Positions 41,769 through 51,100 of a DNA stretch of 64,000 bases are shown here, piece after piece. Position numbers and translations under genes: made by a program. The notes under the pieces are model-generated. The model did not search any database. It was not told the origin of the DNA and worked only from the letters and a program-made list of their open reading frames with translations. Each line of letters starts with the position of its first letter. Position 1 is the first letter of the stretch. Source of the stretch: BOG-908 sp965198855 (lineage in GTDB: Bacteria; Pseudomonadota; Alphaproteobacteria; Acetobacterales; Acetobacteraceae); NCBI GenBank assembly GCA_965198855.1, contig CBDAPZ010000001.1, positions 2,418,001 to 2,482,000 of the forward strand, in the 5' to 3' direction.

Positions 41769-43391
41769 TCAAACATGCAGCCCAGGCGCCTCCTGCCCCG
41801 TCCCCGCCACATACTCGGTATATCCACCACCATATTGATGGATACCCTCCGGAGTCAGCTCCAGCACGCGATTGGACAAGGCCGCCAGAAAATGACGGTC
41901 ATGCGAAACGAACAGCATGGTCCCTTCGAATTGTGCCAGCGACGCGATCAGCATTTCCTTGGTCGCGATATCCAGATGGTTCGTCGGCTCATCCAGCACC
42001 AAGAAATTCGGCGGGTCGAACAGCATCAGCGCCATCACCAGACGCGCCTTCTCGCCGCCTGACAGCACGCGGCAACTCTTCTCGATCTCGTCTCCGGAAA
42101 AGCCGAAGCCGCCCGCGAGTGCGCGCAGAGATCCCTGATTGGCGCGCGGAAAAGCATCGGCCAGCGTTTCGAACACGGTGCGTTCGCCATCCAGCAAATC
42201 CATCGCGTGCTGCGCGAAATAGCCCAGCTTCACGCTGCCGCCCAAGGTGACCGAGCCTTCATCGGGTGTAGTGGCACCCGTCACCAGTTTCAGCAGCGTG
42301 GATTTGCCGGCGCCGTTCACGCCAAGCACGCAGCAACGCTCCCGGCGGCGCACCAACAGATCGAGCCCGTCATAGATCACCCGGCTACCATAGCTTTTGT
42401 GCACGCCACGAAGGTTTGCGACATCGTCGCCGGAGCGCGGGGCCGGTGCGAACTCGAAAGCCAGCGTTTGCCGTCGTTTGGGCGGCTCGATGCGGTCGAT
42501 CTTCTCCAGCTTCTTTACGCGACTCTGCACCTGTGCGGCGTGCGAGGCGCGTGCCTTGAAGCGCTCGATGAAATTGATCTCCTTGGCCAGCATCGCCTGC
42601 TGCCGCTCGAACTGCGCCTGCTGCTGCTTCTCGTTCTGTGCCCGCTGCGCCTCGTAGAACTCGTAATCGCCGGAAAACGAGGTCAGGCTGCCGCCATCGA
42701 TCTCGATCACCTTGTTGATCACGCGATTCATGAAGGCGCGGTCATGAGAGGTCATCAGCAGCGCGCCGTCATAGCCGGCGAGAAAATGCTCCAGCCAGAT
42801 GAGGCTTTCGAGATCGAGATGGTTACTCGGCTCGTCCAGCAGCATCACATCCGGACGCATGAGCAGGATGCGGCCGAGGGCGACACGCATCTTCCAGCCG
42901 CCGGAGAGTTTGCCGACGTCGCCGTCCATCATCTCCTGGCTGAAGCCGAGCCCGTCCAACACCTCGCGCGCGCGGCCTTCCAGTGCGTAGCCGCCCAGCT
43001 CCTCGAAGCGCGCCTGCACCTCGCCGAAGCGTTCGATGATCGAATCCAGCGACTCCATCTGGTCAGGGTCGGCCATCGCGGCCTCCAGCTGTGCGAGCTC
43101 GGCGGCGACCACGGCTACCGCCCCTGCCCCCTCCATCACCTCGGCGGTCGCGCTGTGGCCCGACATCTCGCCCACATCCTGGCTGAAGAAGCCCACGCTC
43201 ACGCCGCGATCGACCAGAACCTGGCCCTCGTCAGGATCCTCGCGCTTCATGATCATGCGGAAGAGCGTGGTCTTGCCGGCGCCGTTCGGGCCCACCAGGC
43301 CGATCTTCTCGCCTTTCTGCAGGGCGGCAGAGGCCTCGATGAACACGAGGCGGTTGCCGTTCTGCTTGCTGATATTGTCCAGGCGGATCAT
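41769..43391 (-). CDS. ABC-F family ATP-binding protein
   Basis: A 540-residue soluble twin-ATPase protein. Each half has Walker A (GLVGPNGAGKTTLF; VLGVNGAGKSTLL), signature (LSGGWKMRVALGR; LSGGEKARLVMAL) and Walker B (VMLLDEPSNHLD; FLVLDEPTNHLD). A charged coiled linker of ~80 residues (FYEAQRAQNEKQQQAQFERQ) sits between. No membrane part is encoded. ABC-F proteins act on ribosomes, for example relieving stalled or drug-bound complexes; the paralog type (YbiT- or Uup-like) is not certain. Confidence 0.93.
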   Translation of the reverse strand: MIRLDNISKQNGNRLVFIEASAALQKGEKIGLVGPNGAGKTTLFRMIMKREDPDEGQVLVDRGVSVGFFSQDVGEMSGHSATAEVMEGAGAVAVVAAELAQLEAAMADPDQMESLDSIIERFGEVQARFEELGGYALEGRAREVLDGLGFSQEMMDGDVGKLSGGWKMRVALGRILLMRPDVMLLDEPSNHLDLESLIWLEHFLAGYDGALLMTSHDRAFMNRVINKVIEIDGGSLTSFSGDYEFYEAQRAQNEKQQQAQFERQQAMLAKEINFIERFKARASHAAQVQSRVKKLEKIDRIEPPKRRQTLAFEFAPAPRSGDDVANLRGVHKSYGSRVIYDGLDLLVRRRERCCVLGVNGAGKSTLLKLVTGATTPDEGSVTLGGSVKLGYFAQHAMDLLDGERTVFETLADAFPRANQGSLRALAGGFGFSGDEIEKSCRVLSGGEKARLVMALMLFDPPNFLVLDEPTNHLDIATKEMLIASLAQFEGTMLFVSHDRHFLAALSNRVLELTPEGIHQYGGGYTEYVAGTGQEAPGLHV

Positions 43392-43547
43392 CGGGTCGTC
43401 CTTGTCGGCGGTCGGCGCGCTTATACCACCCTCGCGCTTACGTAAACCGCGCCAAGTCGCGCCGACCTACTCAAGCCGTGAACGGCTGCGACACAATGAA
43501 ACGCATACGATGTTGTGCGGAACACATGGCGGTGTGTTTATACCAGC

Positions 43548-44159
43548 ATGGACAGAATGCTGATGCGTAGCTCGCCGGAAGACTCCCTGGTGCCGGACGC
43601 CGGGCACAGCATCTTCCGCACTACGCTTTACACTGTCCTTGTGCTCACGCTGGCCGCCGGCGCTTGGGTCCGCTTCAACGACCAAATCTCATCGATCATG
43701 CCAGCGCTTGCCGGGCCCGCCGAGCAGGTGGCCGACTTGGCCGGGCTTTCCGGCCGGCCGCGCGGCCTGCTCGAACTCGGCCTGCTGCCGGAGAACGCAC
43801 CGAAGGAAGACATCGCGGCCATGGGGCTGGGCGCTGCCGATACCGCCATGCTGTCCGACGCACTGATGCGCCGCCGCCTTCGGCTGGTGCATCTGCCGCT
43901 GCTCGATGTGAGCCCGGTGCTCGCCGCCGGGGATGCCGGCCACAGCATCGAGGTGAGCACCGGCGGCTACACCCGACTCGTACGGCTGACACGTGAGCCA
44001 CTCACCCTCACGCTGCCGATCGCAGCCGCTGGCACCGTCACCTTCCGGTCAGCCGATGGCGATGCCGTCAGCATCGGCGCACTCACGCTCTCCGGACCTG
44101 TCAGGCTCCCGGACCTGCAATCGGGTCAAAGCCTGAGCGTCGGGGTGCTCGCGCAGTGA
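43548..44159 (+). CDS. Hypothetical membrane-anchored periplasmic protein, partner of the AAA+ ATPase
   Basis: A 203-residue protein from ATG 43548. One membrane span near residues 25-45 (TTLYTVLVLTLAAGAWVRFN) is followed by a periplasmic part: a helical region (GRPRGLLELGLLPENAPKED, MLSDALMRRRLRLVHLPLLD) and a beta-rich end (GGYTRLVRLTREPLTLTLPI, GALTLSGPVRLPDLQSG). I recognise no family. Its stop overlaps the AAA+ gene start (GTGA), so the two are translationally coupled and probably act together. Confidence 0.65.
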   Translation: MDRMLMRSSPEDSLVPDAGHSIFRTTLYTVLVLTLAAGAWVRFNDQISSIMPALAGPAEQVADLAGLSGRPRGLLELGLLPENAPKEDIAAMGLGAADTAMLSDALMRRRLRLVHLPLLDVSPVLAAGDAGHSIEVSTGGYTRLVRLTREPLTLTLPIAAAGTVTFRSADGDAVSIGALTLSGPVRLPDLQSGQSLSVGVLAQ

Positions 44160-45466
44160 AGGGCCTGCTGCCGATGGCCACACGGCTGATGCCGTTGATG
44201 ATGCTGGCGTTTCTTACGCTGGCCACCGTGCAGATCATCCTGCAGCTGCATCTGTCGCCAGCCCACATGCTTTATGCCACACTGACCTGGCTGACGCAGA
44301 TCGGCACGGCCTATGTGGCGCTCGCCGCCTTCAGCTCGTCGGTGGTGCTCGCGGGCCTGGGCTATGAATGGCGAGCGGCGGCGGCCGAGCGACGCGCACT
44401 TCGAACCGGCCGCAAAATTCGCAAGACACGGGGATGGATGATGGATGTTCTGGCCCGACTGACCAATCGCGCCGCGTTGGAGGACATGCTGTCCAAGCAG
44501 GACAAGGTGACCATCATCGATGCCGGCGCACTCGCCGACACGCTGCGCGCGCAGGTGATCGGCCAGGACCAGGTCTGCGAGGACATCGCCCAGCAACTGC
44601 GCCGTCGCCTCGCATTGCAGGTGCGCGGCAAGCCGGTGGGCATCTTCCTGCTCGCAGGCCCGCCTGGCACTGGAAAAACCTATCTCAGCAAGCGTCTCGC
44701 CGCCGCACTGGGACGCAAACTGCTGCATTTCGACATGACGCAGATGAGCTCCCCTCACGCGGCAACCCAGCTTTTCGGCTCGCCGAAAGGCTATGTTGGG
44801 TCCGATACGTTTGGCAAACTGACCGGCGGCCTCAAGGAAACGCCGGATTCGCTCGTTCTGCTCGACGAGATTGAGAAAGCCCATCCCGATGTGTTCAAGA
44901 AATTCCTCACCGCCTGGAATGACGGCCACGTGACCGAAGCCTCCACCGGCGCGCAGGTCTCGACGACACGCGCGATCTTCATGCTTACCTCCAACATCGC
45001 CACCGAAGCGCTCGGCGAGATCGCCGATCGCTTCGCCGAAGATCCGGACGGCATGCGCGGCGCCTCGGTGGACGCGCTGCGCCTGGCAGGGTTCGCGCCC
45101 GAAGTGCTGAACCGGCTGGACCGGATCTTCGTGTTCCGTGCGCTGGCCGGCCTGGATATCGCACGCGTCGCAGCCCTCGAGATCGAAGCGATGATCAACA
45201 GCTACGGCCTGGAAATCTCTGCCGGCGGTATCGATCCGGGCCTGCTGCTGGACGTGATGCAGAAACAGGATCGGTTGGGGTCAGGGGCCAGCGCGCGTGA
45301 CCTCGTGCGTTCCATCGAGGAAATGGTAAGCGACGGGCTGATCGAGGCACGGCAGCAAGGCGCGCATTGCGTGCGGCTGGAAAAGGGCGCGAACGGTATC
45401 GTCACGCGGATCGCGGATATGCGCGCGGTAAAGCGGGAAGAAGCGTTTATTCCTCGAGAAGCTTGA
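44156..45466 (+). CDS. Membrane-anchored Clp-type AAA+ ATPase
   Basis: A 436-residue protein. Residues ~7-65 hold two membrane spans; a basic segment (ERRALRTGRKIRKTRGW) follows. The rest is a single AAA+ ring like the second ring of ClpA/ClpB: VIGQDQVCEDIAQQLRRRLA, Walker A GPPGTGKTYLSKRL, pore loop KGYVGSDTFG, Walker B LVLLDEIEKAHPDVFKKFL, sensor MLTSN and arginine finger LNRLDRIFVF. The conserved GYVG loop argues for active substrate threading. The GTG start overlaps the upstream gene. A membrane-tethered unfoldase of this shape has no described role that I know. Confidence 0.85.
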   Translation: MKGLLPMATRLMPLMMLAFLTLATVQIILQLHLSPAHMLYATLTWLTQIGTAYVALAAFSSSVVLAGLGYEWRAAAAERRALRTGRKIRKTRGWMMDVLARLTNRAALEDMLSKQDKVTIIDAGALADTLRAQVIGQDQVCEDIAQQLRRRLALQVRGKPVGIFLLAGPPGTGKTYLSKRLAAALGRKLLHFDMTQMSSPHAATQLFGSPKGYVGSDTFGKLTGGLKETPDSLVLLDEIEKAHPDVFKKFLTAWNDGHVTEASTGAQVSTTRAIFMLTSNIATEALGEIADRFAEDPDGMRGASVDALRLAGFAPEVLNRLDRIFVFRALAGLDIARVAALEIEAMINSYGLEISAGGIDPGLLLDVMQKQDRLGSGASARDLVRSIEEMVSDGLIEARQQGAHCVRLEKGANGIVTRIADMRAVKREEAFIPREA

Positions 45467-45467
45467 G

Positions 45468-45504
45468 CGGTTCTTTTTTGAAAAAAAGAACCAAAAAACT
45501 TTTA
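45468..45504 (+). repeat. CTTCTTTT-type repeat, short form
   Basis: GGTTCTTTTTTGAAAAAAAG followed by AACCAAAAAACTTTTATG, directly after the AAA+ stop. Confidence 0.7.
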
Positions 45505-45518
45505 TGTCTTAGAGCTTG

Positions 45519-46319
45519 ATGTCGGCAGCATCACGACTTTGGCGCAGGGCACCTGTTTGGCGGCTCGCTCTCTTTGCTTCAATTGCATTCGCGGGGCTCG
45601 CCGCGATGTTTCCGCCGCATTGGATCACCGTGCCGATCGGCAAATCCGCGTCCCCGCGGTTTGCACTGCCGGCAGCAACGCCGCCGGCCGATTACAGCGT
45701 ATTCGAGATGCCGCCGGCCGACGCGACGCGCTCAGGGATCATCCCGTTTTCCGGCCATAAACTCCCGCTACCGGCCGGATCCTGGCAGGAACTCACTTTG
45801 GTGAAGGCGAGCGGTGCGACGGCAGCACAAGTGGAGTTGCTTGCCCGCATCGAAAACCAACATCTGACCGGTCTCGAAATGGCGGCATCCCCCAGCCCCC
45901 TCAGCAACACGACCGATGGCTTTGCCGGCCGCGGCGCCTGCAATTCCACAAATGCCATCTTACAAGAGACCATCCCGGTGCCCGGCGATAACCCATTGTC
46001 ACGCGAATGCTGGGCCTTGTTCGAAACCGAAATGAACGGCGACAATGCCCGTATCAAGACCGACGAAGTGTTGCGTCGCGGCCTCGACAGGCTGCAGCAC
46101 ATGGGCGTGCAGGTGCCGGACCACATGATGGTGCTCAGCTACCTGCGCTCCGACGAGACCGGCTGGATGACCGCTTTCCTGTTCCTGCCGGGGCGCCACG
46201 CAGATCCCGGCCACCATCTGATCACCTGGGTGCGGCGTTTTGCACCGCTGCTGCACAAGGGCTATCTCTCCACCCTTACACCGGCTGACCTCACGCCCGT
46301 CGCACACGACCCGGCCTGA
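45519..46319 (+). CDS. Hypothetical exported or anchored protein
   Basis: A 266-residue protein from ATG 45519. An N-terminal hydrophobic segment (RLALFASIAFAGLAAMF) could be a signal or anchor. The rest is soluble, with GRGACNSTNAILQETIPVPG, SRECWALFETEMNGDN, and VLSYLRSDETGWMTAFLFLP. I recognise no family. It follows the AAA+ pair on the same strand with a repeat between, so it may or may not belong to the same unit. Confidence 0.6.
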   Translation: MSAASRLWRRAPVWRLALFASIAFAGLAAMFPPHWITVPIGKSASPRFALPAATPPADYSVFEMPPADATRSGIIPFSGHKLPLPAGSWQELTLVKASGATAAQVELLARIENQHLTGLEMAASPSPLSNTTDGFAGRGACNSTNAILQETIPVPGDNPLSRECWALFETEMNGDNARIKTDEVLRRGLDRLQHMGVQVPDHMMVLSYLRSDETGWMTAFLFLPGRHADPGHHLITWVRRFAPLLHKGYLSTLTPADLTPVAHDPA

Positions 46320-46352
46320 CACGAAAGCCTGCTTGCCCGTGGAGAGCGCCCG

Positions 46353-47138
46353 ATGCGTCAGCCTGCTTTGTTCATCCCCCATGGCGGCGGCCCTTGCTTC
46401 TTCATGCCCGATCCGGCCGGCAACTGGACCGGGCTGGAAGCCTTCCTGCGCAGCCTGCCGAACGCACTGCCACAAACACCGACGGCGATACTGATCGTCT
46501 CCGGGCATTGGGAAACCCGTGGCTTCGCCTTCACCGGCGCGCCCAAACCCGCGCTGGTCTATGATTACAGCGGCTTTCCTCCCGACACCTACACATTACG
46601 CTACGACGCGCCGGGTGATCCCCAACTCGCAGCAAGGGCAACGGCGCTGCTGCAGGCAGCGGGCCTGACCGCGCAGATCGATCCGCAGCGCGGGCTCGAT
46701 CACGGCGTATTCGTGCCGCTGAAGGTGGCGTTTCCGGAGGCCTCGATCCCGGTGGTCGAGATGTCGGTGGACAAAGGCCTAGACCCGTCGCTGCACCTCG
46801 CAGCAGGGCGGGCGTTGGCACCGTTGCGCGACGAGAACATACTGATTGTCGCTTCGGGCATGAGCTTTCACAACATGCGCGGTTACGGCGACCCGCGCTT
46901 CACCGCGCCGTCGGACGAGTTCAACGCCTGGCTGACCGCTTCCGTGCAAGCCGCACCCGAACAGCGCGACGCGGCGCTGGCGCAATGGGCCTCCGCTCCC
47001 GCCGGCCGTATTTCGCATCCACGCGAAGAGCATTTGATCCCGCTGATGGTCGCGGCCGGCGCTTCTGCCGCACCCGGCACCCGCATTTACACCCAGCACG
47101 TGCTGAAGACGGCACTCTCCGCCTTCAGCTTCGCCTGA
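46353..47138 (+). CDS. LigB/DODA-type class III extradiol dioxygenase family protein
   Basis: A 261-residue enzyme of the 4,5-DOPA dioxygenase type. Metal ligands are visible in FIPHGGGP, IVSGHWE, GLDHGVFVPLKVAFPEA and SHPREEHLIPL. Such proteins open catechol rings or act as uncharacterised oxygenases. The pirin gene starts one base after its stop, and pirins often act on flavonoids such as quercetin, so a shared role in aromatic oxidation is possible. Confidence 0.88.
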   Translation: MRQPALFIPHGGGPCFFMPDPAGNWTGLEAFLRSLPNALPQTPTAILIVSGHWETRGFAFTGAPKPALVYDYSGFPPDTYTLRYDAPGDPQLAARATALLQAAGLTAQIDPQRGLDHGVFVPLKVAFPEASIPVVEMSVDKGLDPSLHLAAGRALAPLRDENILIVASGMSFHNMRGYGDPRFTAPSDEFNAWLTASVQAAPEQRDAALAQWASAPAGRISHPREEHLIPLMVAAGASAAPGTRIYTQHVLKTALSAFSFA

Positions 47139-47139
47139 C

Positions 47140-47982
47140 ATGCGCAAGGTTCTTCGCCAGCACAAAGCTTTGCGCGACGACATCGCCGACCTCATGACAC
47201 GCCGCCCCTTGCCCGGCCCCGATCTGCCGCAGCTGGATCCGTTCCTGTTCCTCAACCATCATGGCCCGCAGGTGTACGCGCCGGGCAATGGCGGCCTGCC
47301 ATTTGGCCCGCATCCGCATCGCGGCTTCGAGACGGAGAGCTTCATCCTGGAAGGTGAGATGGCGCATCTGGATAGCGGCGGCCATGAGAGCGTGATCCGC
47401 GCCGGCGGCATACAATGGATGACGGCCGGCTCCGGCTTGGTGCATGCCGAGATCTCGCCCGACTCGTTCAAGCGTGCCGGCGGCAAGCTGGAAATATTGC
47501 AGCTATGGATCAATCTGCCGGGCCGGCTGAAGATGACCAAACCCGCTTATATTGGTCTGCAGCGCGAGGATATCCCCGCGATCGCGATCAAAAGCGGCGT
47601 GGTCAATCTCATCGCCGGCAGCTTCGCAGGTCATCATGGTCCGATTACGCCGCTCACCGGAATGGCGATGATGACGGTGGAGTTGCAGGCCGGCGGCCAC
47701 GTCTCGCTTCCGGCACCGGCGGGCCGCCAGGTGTTTCTCTATGTCATCTCCGGGGCGCCTTCGATCGGTGGCACAATCGTGTCCGCGGCACAGTTGATCG
47801 AACTTGATCGGGAGGGCGACGAACTAGAGGTGGCGAGCGACCAGCCGGCGAGGATCGTGTTCGGGCATGGGGCGCCGATCGGAGAACCTATCGTCTCGCA
47901 CGGGCCTTTTGTGATGAATACGCGGGAGGAGATTTCTGAGGCAATTCGTGATTATCAGGCGGGGCGGTTTGGGACGATTTGA
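47140..47982 (+). CDS. Pirin family protein
   Basis: A 280-residue bicupin. The N-terminal pirin cupin has the metal motif FGPHPHRGFETESFILEGEM and GSGLVHAEIS; the C-terminal cupin ends PIGEPIVSHGPFVMNTREEI. Some bacterial pirins are quercetinases, others regulate enzymes. It is tightly linked to the LigB-type gene. Confidence 0.93.
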   Translation: MRKVLRQHKALRDDIADLMTRRPLPGPDLPQLDPFLFLNHHGPQVYAPGNGGLPFGPHPHRGFETESFILEGEMAHLDSGGHESVIRAGGIQWMTAGSGLVHAEISPDSFKRAGGKLEILQLWINLPGRLKMTKPAYIGLQREDIPAIAIKSGVVNLIAGSFAGHHGPITPLTGMAMMTVELQAGGHVSLPAPAGRQVFLYVISGAPSIGGTIVSAAQLIELDREGDELEVASDQPARIVFGHGAPIGEPIVSHGPFVMNTREEISEAIRDYQAGRFGTI

Positions 47983-48110
47983 AGGAAGCAGCTCTTTTTT
48001 GAAAAAAGAACCAAATAACTTTGTTATCTTGGCGTGCGCTGCCGGATAGAACTGCGACCGCGACCCAAAAGTCTTTTGCTTCTTTTCTTCAGAAAAAGAA
48101 GACTTCCCTC
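47982..48110. repeat. Inverted pair of the CTTCTTTT-type repeat
   Basis: A forward short copy (GGAAGCAGCTCTTTTTTGAA) and an inverted long copy (GCCGGATAGAACTGCGACCG then GTCTTTTGCTTCTTTTCTTC) fill the gap between the convergent pirin and glycosyltransferase genes. Confidence 0.8.
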
Positions 48111-48113
48111 TGC

Positions 48114-51100
48114 TTAGCCTCCCCGCGAAGACGCCGCCCGTCCGCTGCGCGACATAGCAACCACCTTGGCCGAACTACGCTCTTCTGGGCCAATCCGCCC
48201 GAGACTTCTGTAATGACCTGCCAGTTCCACAGCCTGGTCCCGCGCGGTTCGCAGCGAAAGTCTTACACGCGGGCTGCGCGTGTAGGTTGCGGGATCGTCG
48301 TTCATCTTCTGGAACACCTTCGCCAGCGCATCATGCGAGGTGACATCGATGACGAAGCCTGCTTTTGGTGGCACATCCTGACCGATGGCGCCGCGATCCG
48401 ACGCCACCACCCAGCACCCGGCGGCCAGCGCCTCTCGCGCCACCAGCCCGTAGCTTTCCGGCCAGAGCGACGGCGCCAGCAACACGTCGATATCGGCATA
48501 GAGTTCACCGACATCGGCCTGCGGCACCTTGGCCCTGAACACCACTTCCGTGTCGCCCCAGAACACACTGCGTTCAGTGCCTGATTCCAGGGCCAGATCC
48601 ACCGCGACGAGCCGCAGATTGGGGTAATGTCCCCTGGAGAGAACAGCGGTGACAAGGTTGAAACCCTTGTGGAAGCTCGCGCCACCGATATGGGCGAGCC
48701 GCACGCGTCCATCGGGCGAAATGCTGCGGGGCACCTGGCGGAACGGCGGCAGGCCATTCTCGACGGTGACGACATTATCGAAGCCGCAATCGCGATAGAT
48801 CTTGGTGAAAGCCTCCGAGACGGAGAAAATTTTTGCAGCGCCCTTAAGGCATTTCTGCTTGACCAGCATGCGCCGGAACGAGGCGTCGTTGCCGGATTGC
48901 AGTTCGGCCAAAGGGTCCTTGAACTGGTACAGCCGGGTGTTTGAGAGTTCGTCGACGATAAATTGCCGGTCGGATATCCACCATCCATCGTGCACGGTGA
49001 TGAAATACGGCACGCCAGCCTGCGCCGCGACGCTGCACAAGGATGTCGTTAGCCGCTGGATGCAATGAAAATGGATGATATCGGGTGCAAACCGCTTGAT
49101 GGTCGCCTCGAAGGCGCTTTCCATCTCGTTGTCGGTCACCTTGGCCTCGATATCCGGCTCATTTGGCGTGGTGACTCCGGTGACGCGTATGCCCTGCCAG
49201 CGATAGGTGGTGGGCTTGTAGGCTTCGGTGGCACCTTCGGTGGTGGTGAATATCTCGAACTCGAATTCGTCGCCGGCCAGGTCACACAGATCCTGGACGT
49301 TGTCGATAACGACACGTGTGGCACCACCCGTCGATTGAGGCGCGAAGAATACGTTCACCACGAGCACCCGCGTGCGGCGTTTAGCGGCGGCGGCAGCCTC
49401 GCTGCCCGCCGCCTGCTCGAATATCCTGGCGATGTTTGCACTGAGGCTGTGCATGGAATAGGTTTTAAGAACCTCCGCGCGTGCACGCATGCCGATGGAT
49501 CGGCGTTTGCCCGGCGAGGAGATCAGGTCATCGACCGCAGTAAACCATTGTTTTGAGGAGGTGACGAGCATGCCGGTCTCGTTGTCGCGTATGACTTCCT
49601 TGTAGGTGGCGGTTGCGGTCACCACAGAAGGCACGCCCATCATCGCGGCTTCGAGCCATTTGATCTCGCTCTTGCAGTCGGCGACATCGTTCGGTGTGAG
49701 CACGGCGAGATTGATGCTCATGCCACGCAGCACGTTCCAGTATTGCTCGATATCCCAGATCGGATCAAGGCGCGTAATACGATGTGCATAGGGCGCCAGG
49801 CTGTCCGGCAAAGTAAGATATCCCATGATCACCAGCCTGATTCCGTCGCCATGTTTGGCAAAAAGCTTGAGTAGGCTCGGCACCAGCTCGGTGGTGAAAT
49901 CCTCATTATGCGCTTTGGTACCCGTACCATAGAACAGGCGCAGTTCGCCGCCTGGCAAATCCTCATGCGGATCGAAATTGCGTTCATGCGTCTTGCCAAG
50001 GCCGTTTCGATGCACGAAGGCCCTCCCGCGCAAGGTGAGCGGCGCCATTCTGGCTGCGAGCGCCGTGGTCGAGGCGATGGCGAAGTCGCAGATGGACAAG
50101 GCATGCCTGAGGGTCACGGCGCCGGTGACGAGGCTCGCATAGATATCGTGCGAAACCTGTCCGCCATAGCTCTCGAAAGAGGCGGGAAACTTCTCGGGAT
50201 CGAACATCAAATCGTCGATCTCGTAGAAGGTCGGCTGCCCAGCCTTCCGGGCTGCTTCGATGGCTCTGACGATAGAGGGAATGGCCGGCACACGGTAGAA
50301 GATCGCTGCATCGAACGTGCCGCAGCTGTTTATATAATCCTGCGTGCCGTTCATGTAGTCGAACACCTGCCAGCCGATGCCGGCGGCCGTCAGCTGTTCG
50401 CATTTCTGCGTCACACGGTAGAATTTGCATTGCGGCAAGCCGATATCGGCGATGATCGCAACACGTTTCACAGGCCCTGGTGGCAGATCCACAAGCGTTT
50501 CGCGCTCGAGACGTTCGGTGAGAAGGCGGCAGGCCTTACCGACACGGGTTCGTGCCTCGTCGTAAAATCCGTTTCGGGCCAGCCAGGTCGCGTCGTCGGA
50601 CAGGGCATTGAAGCCCTGCTGCACCACTTCATGGGTGCGCTGTGCGATGGCCCAATCGCCTGGCCGCTTATCAGCGAGCCGCCCGATGGTTTGCGCCGCT
50701 TCCGTCCATTGTTTGAGGTGCAGCAGGCAGGTGGTGAGATTGAGATGCGTCCAGGGATTGTCGCGCCCGACGCTGATCGTTTTCTTGTAGACTACGGAAG
50801 CCTGAAAGAATTCCTCCAGCCGCAACAGGCAATCGGCGTAATGGCGCAACGACATGGTGTCGTCTGGGTAGGCCGCGAGAACCTGCTCGTAGAGCAGCTT
50901 GGCAGACGGGAAGCTGCGCGTGAGCGCCTGACGGTCCGCCGCCACGCGGTAGATCTCTCGTGTCGAGTCATCGAGCGGGCAGCCGGGCCGGCCTTCCGCA
51001 AGTCCGGTGTCGATAACTTCGGCGAGCACGCGCCATCGGGTTTTGAACCAGAGCTCCTCCCGGTCCGGGTTGCGGGCCCGGTAAAGACGATGATCGAAGC

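Noticed and set aside
42207..43445. 412-residue open frame on the plus strand
   Set aside because: Antisense to the clear ABC-F gene; the pattern mirrors its codons.
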